NCBI GenBank assembly: GCA_951812615.1
Contig: CATOSU010000007.1
Location: 353,751 to 417,750, forward strand
Length of the DNA: 64,000 nucleotides
From: an uncultured Paracoccaceae bacterium
Lineage (GTDB): Bacteria; Pseudomonadota; Alphaproteobacteria; Rhodobacterales; Rhodobacteraceae
Reading direction: 5' to 3'
The notes beneath the pieces were generated by a model, which saw only the letters and a program-made list of their open reading frames with translations, searched no databases and had not been told where the DNA came from. Below are positions 25,426-33,330 of the stretch, one piece after another. The position numbers and the translations under genes are program-made. Position 1 is the stretch's first letter. Each line of letters opens with the position of its first letter.

Positions 25426-25550
25426 TGCGACTGGCTGGAAAATCAGCCCTCATCACCGGCGCCGCAAAAGGCATCGGACGCGCCTTCGCCAAATCTCTCA
25501 AAAGCGAAGGCGCAAACGTCGCCGTGGCGTGGGTACCCGGTTCCCTGTGA
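25425..25550 (+). pseudogene. smoS: Truncated smoS-like short-chain dehydrogenase
   Basis: The first 36 codons encode MRLAGKSALITGAAKGIGRA and then FAKSLKSEGANVAVA, the N-terminal NAD-binding motif (GAAKGIG) of sorbitol dehydrogenase SmoS. After this the similarity ends and the frame closes with WVPGSL and TGA at 25548-25550; a complete enzyme needs about 256 residues. The start is coupled to smoK (TGATG). So the gene was cut by a deletion or rearrangement whose junction is near 25530-25540. The remaining operon imports polyol but its usual dehydrogenase gene is gone from this place. Confidence 0.75.
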
Positions 25551-25578
25551 CCGGTGCCTCTGCCCCGGTCGGCTCGTA

Positions 25579-26010
25579 CTACTTCTTGAGAATTTCGCAT
25601 TTGCCGCTGCCGCGGTTGGTATTCGCGTAACCGCCGACATAGCTGATCAGCGTCGCTTTCATCGCGGCCATGTCAAAGCGGACCGTGGACTGGGTGGTTG
25701 TGGTCGTGTTGTTGTTGATCTCCAGCCCGACCAGGTCCCAGTTCAGTTTGTACTTGTGCGCGCTGACCTGTGTCATCGTGGCCCGAACCGGGCCTCCGTG
25801 CACCTCGGCAATCATATAGTCGTAGACATATGCACTGCCTTTTTCACGGTCCATCACGATAAGCATTTTCGGCGGAATAAAACCAAACCGGGTATGTGCC
25901 GTAAGCTCGCACACGTAGGGCACCTCTTTTGCGGCCGCCTGCTGTGGCAGGATCGAAAGAACTGAAACCGCGGCCGCGGCAAGGGAGGGCATGAACTTCG
26001 GCATTTTCAA
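25579..26010 (-). CDS. Small exported protein, family of three in tandem (copy A)
   Basis: 143 residues with a signal peptide (MKMPKFMPSLAAAAVSVLSI, cleavage near AAAKE). The mature part has one Cys near its start (YVCEL) and one near its end (GKCEIL), probably a disulfide. A shared core is YDYMIAEVHGGPVRATMTQ then KLNWDLVG and a Thr-rich stretch. The pattern (Cys, basic/beta region, VHGGPV, LxW, GxC) recurs in the next two genes. No known family recognised. It lies just past the break point of smoS on the opposite strand. Confidence 0.7.
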   Translation of the reverse strand: MKMPKFMPSLAAAAVSVLSILPQQAAAKEVPYVCELTAHTRFGFIPPKMLIVMDREKGSAYVYDYMIAEVHGGPVRATMTQVSAHKYKLNWDLVGLEINNNTTTTTQSTVRFDMAAMKATLISYVGGYANTNRGSGKCEILKK

Positions 26011-26026
26011 ATATCTCCTGAGCTAT

Positions 26027-26494
26027 CTAATTGACTGTTTTGCAGGGGCCGAACCCGACTTCCGAAATCGGCAGGCTCCCTGCAACGAGGGGACTTAAAA
26101 CCCTAATGGTGATCCTTTGCCTGTGGGCCGGGATCGCCGCGCTGAACAGGATGCGCGGTCGCTGGGTCTTGTCGCTCCGCTTTTCAAAAACCGTCCAGTC
26201 CAGCGTGTAAGATCCATCCATCTTCTGCCTGAATTGGACCGGAACCGGACCACCGAAAGCGGCGACCGTAATAGGATCCTCCACGGTCGCGGTCTGACCG
26301 TTCCGGTCCATGCGGACGGTGATTTCGAAGTCACCAAAACGCCGCAAACCGTCGCCGGAACCGGCGGACACGCTGACTGATGACAGTTTGCATTTCAGAA
26401 CGGTGTCCGCGGCGACGGGAGACCCCAGCAGGGCGCCGATAGTCAGCACAGCCGGGAAAACCCGCTTTGAGCGCAATCTCATCATTGGAATCAT
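26027..26494 (-). CDS. Small exported protein, family of three in tandem (copy B)
   Basis: 155 residues, with signal peptide RVFPAVLTIGALLGSPVAA. Mature start DTVLKCKL, core MDRNGQTATVEDPITVAAF then GGPVPVQFRQ and YTLDWTVFEK, end GFGPCKTVN. It is divergent from copy A and C in sequence, but the two cysteines and the GGPV/LxW core align. The best start is uncertain among three nearby ATGs (26494, 26485 and 26482); none has a strong ribosome site. Only 16 bases separate it from copy A, so they probably share a transcript. Confidence 0.65.
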   Translation of the reverse strand: MIPMMRLRSKRVFPAVLTIGALLGSPVAADTVLKCKLSSVSVSAGSGDGLRRFGDFEITVRMDRNGQTATVEDPITVAAFGGPVPVQFRQKMDGSYTLDWTVFEKRSDKTQRPRILFSAAIPAHRQRITIRVLSPLVAGSLPISEVGFGPCKTVN

Positions 26495-26651
26495 CCAATA
26501 GTAATTTATGTGATGTTTACTTCAGTACCGAGGCAATTGGCAATTTGGGCGGAAAGGGCAATAGTTATGCCCTGTTTCGCGGGCAAACTGGCGGATCCTG
26601 AAAAGCAAATGGCGGGTTCAAAAACAATCGCCGCCGTTTTGCGACCGGCAA

Positions 26652-27047
26652 TCAGCCGATGGGCCTGCAATTGCCCTTGGCCTGGCTGGGTTCGATATTG
26701 CCCGGCACATGCACCGTCATCGATGCCCGGCCGCTTCCGGGCCGCAGGATGATCCGGAAATCCGCCTGGCTGGTGCGATTGCGCTTATAGGTCACTTCAA
26801 CCTCCCAGCTCAGCTGAACCGAGCTGCCGTCGCGTTGCTGAAAGGTGGCGGCGATCGGGCCGCCGTGGCGGGCCTGAATGAATTCATCCAGCACGGTTGC
26901 CTTGCCGCTGGCGTCATAGGAAAGGCGAACGGTTCCGGGGATGAAATCCCGGTCGCCCGAGCCCGGCTTCATCGCGCATTCGAAGGTCGCGGCCGAGGCG
27001 GTTGCAGCACACAGGCAGAACGCAGCAGAGATCAGGGGTTTCAGCAT
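26652..27047 (-). CDS. Small exported protein, family of three in tandem (copy C)
   Basis: 131 residues with a signal peptide (MLKPLISAAFCLCAATASAA). Mature start TFECAMKPG, core ASGKATVLDEFIQARHGGPI then AATFQQRDG and VQLSWEVEV, end AKGNCRPIG. Shares Cys-to-Cys layout and the HGGP(I/V)-A-x-(F/M)-Q / LxW core with copies A and B. Separated from copy B by about 155 bases, so it probably has its own promoter. No known family recognised. Confidence 0.65.
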   Translation of the reverse strand: MLKPLISAAFCLCAATASAATFECAMKPGSGDRDFIPGTVRLSYDASGKATVLDEFIQARHGGPIAATFQQRDGSSVQLSWEVEVTYKRNRTSQADFRIILRPGSGRASMTVHVPGNIEPSQAKGNCRPIG

Positions 27048-27118
27048 GGCAACGGTCCTCCCTGCCGAAACCTTATCTCACACCGGCGAAAATTTCCACC
27101 TAAGCCACGGGCGCTGCG

Positions 27119-27685
27119 TCAGAACACCCCGACCGCCGCATCCGCGTCTGCCGCCGCTTTGAGGATACCAAACACGTAATCCGCCACCGACCGGAAACAG
27201 ACCACGCGGAACGTGTCGGCCCCGTCCATCCAGATCGCGGCCGGCACCTGTGCCATGCGGGTGCGGCGGATCATCCCCGGTTCGAACGCGCCTGGGGACA
27301 GGTCCACCGGGCAGAGTTTGGCCAGAACTTCCCGCGCGAACGGGCCGGACACCCGGAACACGGCCCGGGCGTCGGACACGTTGACAGCAAGGTGATGGGA
27401 TTTGGCCAGCGCCTCGCTCAGCCCGGCGACGGTTTGGACCGCATCCGCATGCCCGCACAGGAGCAGCAGTTCATCGGGCGACATCCAGCAGGCGCCGGTT
27501 TCCCCGGCAAGGGTCACCTGATTGACGCCGGGCACCGCAACCCCGACCGCCGCCTTGACCGCCGATTTGACCGCACGCGTGTCCAGATCGCCGCGCAGGG
27601 TGATCATCCCCTGCAGACCGCATTCCTCGACCCGCGCCAGCCCGTCAAAGCCGGCTTTGTTCAGGGCGCTGACAGCTTCAGACAT
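27119..27685 (-). CDS. soxG: Sarcosine oxidase gamma subunit
   Basis: 188 residues. Small subunit of heterotetrameric sarcosine oxidase, which oxidatively demethylates sarcosine to glycine, giving H2O2 and methylene-tetrahydrofolate. Family features: GLQGMITLRGDLDTRAVKSA, SPDELLLLCG, and VSDARAVFRVSGPFAREVLA. The ATG at 27685 is chosen as it starts MSEAVSALNKAG and overlaps the soxA stop by 8 bases. Last gene of soxD-soxA-soxG. Confidence 0.9.
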   Translation of the reverse strand: MSEAVSALNKAGFDGLARVEECGLQGMITLRGDLDTRAVKSAVKAAVGVAVPGVNQVTLAGETGACWMSPDELLLLCGHADAVQTVAGLSEALAKSHHLAVNVSDARAVFRVSGPFAREVLAKLCPVDLSPGAFEPGMIRRTRMAQVPAAIWMDGADTFRVVCFRSVADYVFGILKAAADADAAVGVF

Positions 27686-30683
27686 TCTGCTTCTCCCCGT
27701 TCTTGTCATAGAACACCGGATCGACGATCCGGGCCTGATAGACCTTGTCGTCGGTACCGGGGAAATCGAGCACTTCGCCCATCCGGTCCGGTCCGTGTTT
27801 CACCAGCCCCATGGCAATCCCCTTGCCCAGGGTCGGAGAATGATAGGTCGAGGTCACCCGCCCCTGCACGTTGCGCTGGCCGTTGGCATTGACACCCTCG
27901 GCGACGGCATAGGCCCCGTCCGGCAGAACCGATCCGTCCACGGTCTCCAGCCCCACCAGCTTCCACCGGTCCGGGTCGGCCATATGACTGCGTTCCTGCG
28001 CGCGTTTGCCCAGGTAATCCGCTTTCTTCTTCGAAATGGCCCAGTTGAGCCCCAGATCCTGCGGAATTACCGTGCCGTCGGTTTCGTCCCCGATCATGAT
28101 GAAGCCCTTTTCGGCGCGCATGATGTGCAGCGCCTCGGTGCCGTAGGGCATCACGCCGAACTCCCGACCGGCCTCCATCAGCGCGTCCCAAAAGGCCTGC
28201 CCCTGGCTGGCGGGCACGGCGATTTCGAAGCTGAGTTCGCCCGAGAACGAAATCCGGTAGACCCGCGCGTCGAAATCGCCGATCTGCCCGTCAGCCCAGG
28301 CCATGAACGGCATTGCCTGCGGGTTCAGATCCATGCCGCCAAGTTTCTCCAGCACCTTGCGGGCGTTCGGCCCGACCACGCCGATCTGTGCATATTGCTC
28401 GGTCACGTTGGCGACATAAACCTGCCAGTCCCACCATTCGGTCTGCAGCCATTCCTCCATATGCGCATGGATGCGGTCGGCGCCGCCGGTGGTGGTGTGG
28501 CACAGGAACGTCTCCTCGTCGATCCGTGCGACCACACCATCATCGGTGAGAAAGCCGTTTTCGCTGCACATCAGCCCATAACGGCAGCGGCCGGGTTTCA
28601 GCGTGCTCATCATGTTGGTGTAGAGCATGTCGAGGAAGCGGCCCGCATCCGGCCCCCGGACGATCAGCTTGCCCAGCGTGGAGGCATCAAGCAAGCCGAG
28701 ATTGTTGCGCGTGTTCGTAACCTCGCGCATCACCGCGTCATGCACGCTCTCTCCCGACCGGACAAAGGCATAGGGCCGCCGCCAATGGCCGACCGGTTCC
28801 CAGTCTGCGCCGTTTGCCTCGTGCCAGTCATGCATCGGCGTCCGGCGCACCGGCTGAAACACCTCGCCGCGCGCCTCGCCTGCGATCGCGCCCATGGAGA
28901 TCGGTGTGTAGGGCGGGCGGAACGTGGTGGTGCCGGTTTGCGGGATTGGTTGATCCAAAGCATCAGAAAGGATTGCAAGACCGTTGATATTGCTCAGTTT
29001 ACCCTGATCTGTCGCCATGCCCAGCGTGGTGTAGCGCTTGGCGTGTTCGACGCTCTCGAAACCTTCCCGCGCGGCAAGCTGAACGTCGGACACCTTCACG
29101 TCGTTCTGAAAATCGAGCCAGCTTTTGGCCTTGAGCGCCGGCTTGGCATCGGCCGGCATCAGCCAGACGGGTTCCAGCGGCGCTTCGGCGGCCTCTGCGA
29201 CCTCCGGCAAAGCCGTTTTCGCCGGTTTCCGGCCCAGCGCGGACACGGTTTCCCGGGCCGCGCTATCCGCATCCGCCAGCGCGCCCTGCAGCGCCCCGTT
29301 GGCCGCGCCCGCGGCCCGGACGAACCCCTTGCCGTCACGGCCCAGCGGCGGACGCGCGGCGTCGGGGCGGAAATGGGCCTGCGCTGCGTCCCAGTGCAGC
29401 TTGCCGCCGCAATGCGACCACAGGTGCACCACCGGTGACCAGCCACCGGACATGGCCACCGCGTCACAGGGCACCTCCTCCAGCGCGCCGCCGGTGCCAT
29501 TCTGGGCACAGACCTGCACCGCGGTGACCCGCTTGCCGCCCTGCACCTTGCCGATGGCCCGGCCGCAATCGATGCGCAGGCCCAGCGCCCGGGCCTCCTC
29601 CATCAGCGTGCCGCCGCCGGTTTCGCGGGCGTCCAGAATGCGCGGCACATCCAACCCCGCCTGTTTCAGGCAGATGGCGGTGCGATAGCCGTCATCATTG
29701 TTGGTGACCACGACCGTCCGCTGCCCCGGCGCCACACTGTAATTCACCACGTAGTCGCGCATCGCCGAGGCCAGCATCACACCGGGTATGTCGTTGCCCG
29801 CAAAGCTGAGCGGGCGCTCGATGGCGCCGGTGGCGGTGATGATCTGCTGCGCCCGCACCCGCCACAACCGGTGGCGCGGTCCGGCGCTATCGGGGTCGTG
29901 ATCCGTCAGCCGTTCATAGGCCAGCACATAACCGTGGTCATAAACCCCGGCCCCCATACAGCGGCGCCGCAAGGTGACGTTGGGCATGGCTTCCAGCGCG
30001 GCCAGCGTCTCGGCCACCCAGGCTTCGGGCGATTTTCCGGAAATCTCGCCGCCGTCGACCGGTGCGCGCCCGCCCCAATGGGCGGTCTGTTCGATCAGGA
30101 GCACCTTTGCCCCGGCCTCGCCGGCAACGTGCGCCGCCTGCAACCCGGCCACACCGCCCCCGATCACCACCAGATCGGCGAAGAAATAGAAATGTTCGTA
30201 CCGGTCGGCATCACGGTCCTGCGGCGCCTTGCCCAGCCCGGCCGACTGCCGGATGAAAGGTTCGTAGACATGTTTCCAGAACGACCGCGGATACATGAAC
30301 GTCTTGTAGTAAAAACCCGCCGGCAGGAACCGCGAGAAGGCCGTGTTCACCGCACCGATGTCATGTTCGAGGCTGGGCCAGTGGTTCTGGCTGGAGGCGG
30401 TCAGCCCGTCAAAAAGTTCGGTCGTGGTGGCCCGCTGATTGGGTTCGAACCGGCCGCCGGTGCCGAGGTTCACCAGCGCGTTGGGTTCTTCGGCCCCGCT
30501 GGCGACCACGCCGCGCGGGCGGTGATATTTGAACGAGCGTCCCATCAGCATCTGGTCATTGGCCAGAAGCGCCGAGGCCAGCGTATCCCCCTCGCAGCCC
30601 GAAAAGGATTTGCCGTCAAAAGTAAAGTTCAGCCGGGTCGAACGGTCGATCAGGCGGCCCTGATCACGCAATCGCAGGCTCAT
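27678..30683 (-). CDS. soxA: Sarcosine oxidase alpha subunit
   Basis: 1001 residues, full length. N-terminal 2Fe-2S-ferredoxin-like domain without the cluster cysteines (FTFDGKSFSGCEGDTLASAL), then an NAD/FAD Rossmann domain (DLVVIGGGVAGLQAAHVAGE, about residues 158-177), and a C-terminal GCV_T aminomethyltransferase-type folate domain (from about residue 600; LLDASTLGKLIVRGPDAGRF). The subunit binds NAD+ and tetrahydrofolate and, with SoxB, channels the methylene group. The start at 30683 (MSLRLRDQGRLIDR) overlaps the soxD stop by four bases. Confidence 0.95.
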   Translation of the reverse strand: MSLRLRDQGRLIDRSTRLNFTFDGKSFSGCEGDTLASALLANDQMLMGRSFKYHRPRGVVASGAEEPNALVNLGTGGRFEPNQRATTTELFDGLTASSQNHWPSLEHDIGAVNTAFSRFLPAGFYYKTFMYPRSFWKHVYEPFIRQSAGLGKAPQDRDADRYEHFYFFADLVVIGGGVAGLQAAHVAGEAGAKVLLIEQTAHWGGRAPVDGGEISGKSPEAWVAETLAALEAMPNVTLRRRCMGAGVYDHGYVLAYERLTDHDPDSAGPRHRLWRVRAQQIITATGAIERPLSFAGNDIPGVMLASAMRDYVVNYSVAPGQRTVVVTNNDDGYRTAICLKQAGLDVPRILDARETGGGTLMEEARALGLRIDCGRAIGKVQGGKRVTAVQVCAQNGTGGALEEVPCDAVAMSGGWSPVVHLWSHCGGKLHWDAAQAHFRPDAARPPLGRDGKGFVRAAGAANGALQGALADADSAARETVSALGRKPAKTALPEVAEAAEAPLEPVWLMPADAKPALKAKSWLDFQNDVKVSDVQLAAREGFESVEHAKRYTTLGMATDQGKLSNINGLAILSDALDQPIPQTGTTTFRPPYTPISMGAIAGEARGEVFQPVRRTPMHDWHEANGADWEPVGHWRRPYAFVRSGESVHDAVMREVTNTRNNLGLLDASTLGKLIVRGPDAGRFLDMLYTNMMSTLKPGRCRYGLMCSENGFLTDDGVVARIDEETFLCHTTTGGADRIHAHMEEWLQTEWWDWQVYVANVTEQYAQIGVVGPNARKVLEKLGGMDLNPQAMPFMAWADGQIGDFDARVYRISFSGELSFEIAVPASQGQAFWDALMEAGREFGVMPYGTEALHIMRAEKGFIMIGDETDGTVIPQDLGLNWAISKKKADYLGKRAQERSHMADPDRWKLVGLETVDGSVLPDGAYAVAEGVNANGQRNVQGRVTSTYHSPTLGKGIAMGLVKHGPDRMGEVLDFPGTDDKVYQARIVDPVFYDKNGEKQNV

Positions 30684-31009
30684 CCGAAAATCCTCCAGCT
30701 CCAGCCCGGACGCTCGCCGGTGATCTTGTCGCAAATCTCTTTGGGCGGCTCGGTGGTTTGCGCGGGATAGGTGCCGAACACCTCCAGCGTGTCAGTAGAG
30801 CGCGCCGCATGGAACCACTTGCCGCAGCCATGGCTGTGCCGCCAGCGTTCGAAATGCACGCCACGGGGGTTTTCCCGGGCGAAGAGATAGTCGTGAAGCT
30901 CCGCATCCGACGAGCCCGGGCCGTGGCGCGTCAGGTGCGCCTCTCCGCCGGGTGTCAGTTCGGTTTCGTCGGCGTCGACGCCGCAATAGGGACAGGGCAG
31001 GATCAGCAT
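30680..31009 (-). CDS. soxD: Sarcosine oxidase delta subunit
   Basis: 109 residues, standard for SoxD. Zinc-binding pattern CPYCG near the N-terminus and HGCGKWFH later; FERWRHSHGCGKWF is the family signature. ATG 31009 with AGGAG nine bases upstream; a GTG nine bases further up is less likely. First gene of soxDAG, separated from soxB by a TfoX-like gene and a palindrome-rich block. Confidence 0.95.
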   Translation of the reverse strand: MLILPCPYCGVDADETELTPGGEAHLTRHGPGSSDAELHDYLFARENPRGVHFERWRHSHGCGKWFHAARSTDTLEVFGTYPAQTTEPPKEICDKITGERPGWSWRIFG

Positions 31010-31056
31010 GTGGCCCACTCCTTGATATGACAGGATCCCATGCCTAAGTGACTGAC

Positions 31057-31212
31057 ATGGAATGGATTGTAATCTCTCTTCTCGTGCTGGCCCTGCTGGG
31101 CAGCTTTGTCGCGGTTGTCGGCTGGTGCGAGGCCCGGGCCGTGGTCACGCGCGATGCGCGTTGCCTGCTGAAGCGCCGGCCGGAGATCAAATCGGATCCG
31201 CATCGGCGTTAA
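31057..31212 (+). CDS. 51-residue single-span membrane protein
   Basis: Small frame from ATG 31057 to TAA 31210-31212. It encodes MEWIVISLLVLALLGSFVAV, a clear transmembrane helix, followed by a basic tail with two Cys and ending DPHRR. No strong ribosome site is visible. It lies between divergent soxD and the convergent tfoX-like gene, overlapping the latter by four bases. Helix-plus-basic-tail composition and codon use suggest a genuine gene of unknown function. Confidence 0.45.
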   Translation: MEWIVISLLVLALLGSFVAVVGWCEARAVVTRDARCLLKRRPEIKSDPHRR

Positions 31213-31538
31213 CCTTTCGGTGGCAGGCTGGCCGCATTGGCCAGCGACATTTCGGTGAGCGTGACACGCAGATCGTCATCGGCAAACTGGCCGTCATCGA
31301 GTTCCACCATGCCGCCCATCTTGCGCCCCGTGAAGGTCATCGGGCCGGCCCCGGCGGCCAGCGCGGCCTCTTCGCGGTCCTTGCCGACACGGTACATGGC
31401 GCCGGATTTGTGCACCCCGCAGACCATGTTGCCGTGCAGCATGAAGGCGAGCCCGCCGAACATCTTCTTTTCCGCCAGCCCCGGCTGGATCCCGAGATCG
31501 GCGCGCATGGTTTCGGCTTGCTGTTCAGAATAGGGCAT
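31209..31538 (-). CDS. TfoX/Sxy N-terminal-domain protein
   Basis: 109 residues. Features of the TfoX_N family: MPYSEQQAETMRADLG at the start, then EKKMFGGLAFMLHGNMVCGV and a C-terminal DFTG-like segment (MTFTGRKMGGMVELDD). In gammaproteobacteria Sxy activates competence genes, but stand-alone N-terminal domain proteins in alphaproteobacteria have no assigned role. ATG 31538 is chosen because the domain begins there; the longer frame enters the palindrome block. It is on the same strand between soxB and soxD. Confidence 0.85.
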   Translation of the reverse strand: MPYSEQQAETMRADLGIQPGLAEKKMFGGLAFMLHGNMVCGVHKSGAMYRVGKDREEAALAAGAGPMTFTGRKMGGMVELDDGQFADDDLRVTLTEMSLANAASLPPKG

Positions 31539-31566
31539 GGCTGATGCTCCGTTCGCGAAAAAGAAC

Positions 31567-31692
31567 CGGCCTGCGGCAGGCCGCGCCAAGGCTTTTGGAA
31601 AAGCTTTGGAAAACGTCTTCGAAGACATTTGCGCGCTTCCGCGCTCCGGAGTTTTTCAAAAACTCCGGCCCGTTTTCTTTGAAAGAAAACGG
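31567..31692. repeat. Cascade of six consecutive palindromes
   Basis: In 126 bases six inverted repeats stand end to end: 31567-31583 (CGGCCTG arms, perfect), 31586-31609 (11-bp arms, one mismatch), 31611-31630 (10-bp arms, one mismatch), 31631-31644 (GCGCG arms), 31646-31668 (11-bp arms, perfect, CCGGAGTTTTT), 31670-31692 (11-bp arms, perfect, CCGTTTTCTTT). Gaps are 0-2 bases. No coding function. Confidence 0.85.
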
Positions 31693-31716
31693 CAGCTCAG
31701 CGCCCTTGCAGCAGAG

Positions 31717-31867
31717 AAGCCGGCGGGCCAGCGGCGGACCGTGGGCCGCCGCGCCAACGGCAGTGGCAGGCAGTTTATCCCGCCAAATCCGCAGCCCCTC
31801 GATACCACACACTGGTCTCACCAAAACGGCAGACCGCCGGGACGATCCGCCGCTGGCCCGCCGGCTT
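31717..31867. repeat. 22-bp perfect inverted repeat with about 107-bp interior
   Basis: 31717-31738 (AAGCCGGCGGGCCAGCGGCG and two more bases) is the exact reverse complement of 31846-31867. The enclosed region is not obviously coding. Together with the adjacent palindromes it fills the 370-base gap between tfoX-like and soxB. Confidence 0.85.
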
Positions 31868-31910
31868 TCGGCCTTGGTTCCGGGCCGGAGCGCACTCTGC
31901 CGCCGGACGG

Positions 31911-33155
31911 TCAATGCGCCACCCCCGCGGCCACACTCTCATCAATGAACCGCCCTTCGGCGAAGCGATCCAGCGAGAACGCCTCGCAGAGCGGTGAGCC
32001 GCCCGTTGCCATCAGTTCGGCCATGCCCCAGCCCGAGCCGGGGATCGATTTGAACCCGCCGGTGCCCCAGCCGCAATTGATGAAACACCCCTCCAGCGGC
32101 GTTTTCGACAGGATCGGCGAACGGTCGCCGGTCATGTCGACGATACCGCCCCATTGCCGCAGCATTTTCAGCCGCGAAATCATCGGGAAGGTTTCGACCA
32201 GCGCGCGCACGGTTTCCTCGATATGATGGAACGATCCGCGCTGGGTGTAGTTGTTGAACCCGTCCGCGCCGCCGCCGATCACCATCTCGCCCTTGTCGGA
32301 CTGGGACATATAGCCATGCACGGTGTTGGCCATCACCACAACGTCCATGCAGGGCTTGATCGGTTCGCTGACCAGCGCCTGCAGCGCGACGCTTTCGATC
32401 GGCAGCCGGAAACCGGCCATCCCGGCCAGCACGCCGGAATGCCCGGCCACCACCATCCCCAGCTTGTCACAGTCGATGGAGCCTTTCGTGGTTTCCACCC
32501 CGCGCACCTGCCCGGCTTCGGACCGCACCCCGGTCACTTCGCATTTCTGGATGATGTCCATGCCCATTGCAGAACAGGCCCGCGCATAGCCCCAGGCCAC
32601 CGCATCGTGCCGCGCCGTGCCGCCGCGCGGCTGCCACAGCGCGCCCAGCACCGGATAGCGCGGCCCGTCGATGCAGATGATCGGACACAGCTCCTTGACC
32701 CGCTCAGGTCCGATAAACTCGGTCGCCACGCCCTGCAGCGCATTGGCGTGCGCCGTGCGCTGATAGCCGCGGATCTCGTGCTGGGTCTGGGCCAGCATCA
32801 TCACCCCGCGCGGGGAGAACATGACGTTATAATTCAGGTCCTGGCTCAGGTCCTCGTAGAGCGAGCGCGCCTTTTCATAGATCGCGGCCGAGGCGTCCTG
32901 CAGATAGTTCGACCGGATGATCGTGGTGTTGCGCCCGGTATTGCCGCCGCCCAGCCAGCCCTTTTCCAGCACCGCCACGTTGGTGATGCCAAAGTTGCGG
33001 CCAAGGTAATACGCAGTGGCCAGCCCGTGCCCGCCGGCGCCGATGATGATGACATCATATTTGCGCTGCGGTTCCGGGGACCGCCACGCCTTTTCCCAGC
33101 CGCTGTGATAGCGCAGCGCTTCGCGGGCGACGGCAAAGGCAGAACAACGTTTCAT
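31911..33155 (-). CDS. soxB: Sarcosine oxidase beta subunit
   Basis: 414 residues. FAD-dependent oxidoreductase subunit: dinucleotide motif YDVIIIGAGGHGLATAYYLG near residues 33-52, and RHDAVAWG at His183, which aligns with the region of the covalent-FMN histidine. Ends with CFINCGWGTGGFKSIPGSG. Works with SoxA, SoxD and SoxG to oxidise sarcosine. Normally soxB is directly followed by soxD; here a palindrome block and a tfoX-like gene intervene. Confidence 0.95.
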   Translation of the reverse strand: MKRCSAFAVAREALRYHSGWEKAWRSPEPQRKYDVIIIGAGGHGLATAYYLGRNFGITNVAVLEKGWLGGGNTGRNTTIIRSNYLQDASAAIYEKARSLYEDLSQDLNYNVMFSPRGVMMLAQTQHEIRGYQRTAHANALQGVATEFIGPERVKELCPIICIDGPRYPVLGALWQPRGGTARHDAVAWGYARACSAMGMDIIQKCEVTGVRSEAGQVRGVETTKGSIDCDKLGMVVAGHSGVLAGMAGFRLPIESVALQALVSEPIKPCMDVVVMANTVHGYMSQSDKGEMVIGGGADGFNNYTQRGSFHHIEETVRALVETFPMISRLKMLRQWGGIVDMTGDRSPILSKTPLEGCFINCGWGTGGFKSIPGSGWGMAELMATGGSPLCEAFSLDRFAEGRFIDESVAAGVAH

Positions 33156-33330
33156 GGGCACGAATCCGATGCAGGCAAGAGTGCGGCAGGTATGGCAAGT
33201 GCTTTCAGATTAGCCGCGTTGCGAACCGTCGCAATATCGCGCAGTTGCGACATGGCGCTGCGGTGCCGGCAATTTGATCTTTTGCCGGGCGCTCCTGCGG
33301 CTATAGAGGGGAACGAACCGAGGAGAGGAC

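Noticed and set aside
31525-31914. 129-codon minus frame across the palindrome block
   Set aside because: It only reads through the hairpins and the inverted repeat; no start signal or family.
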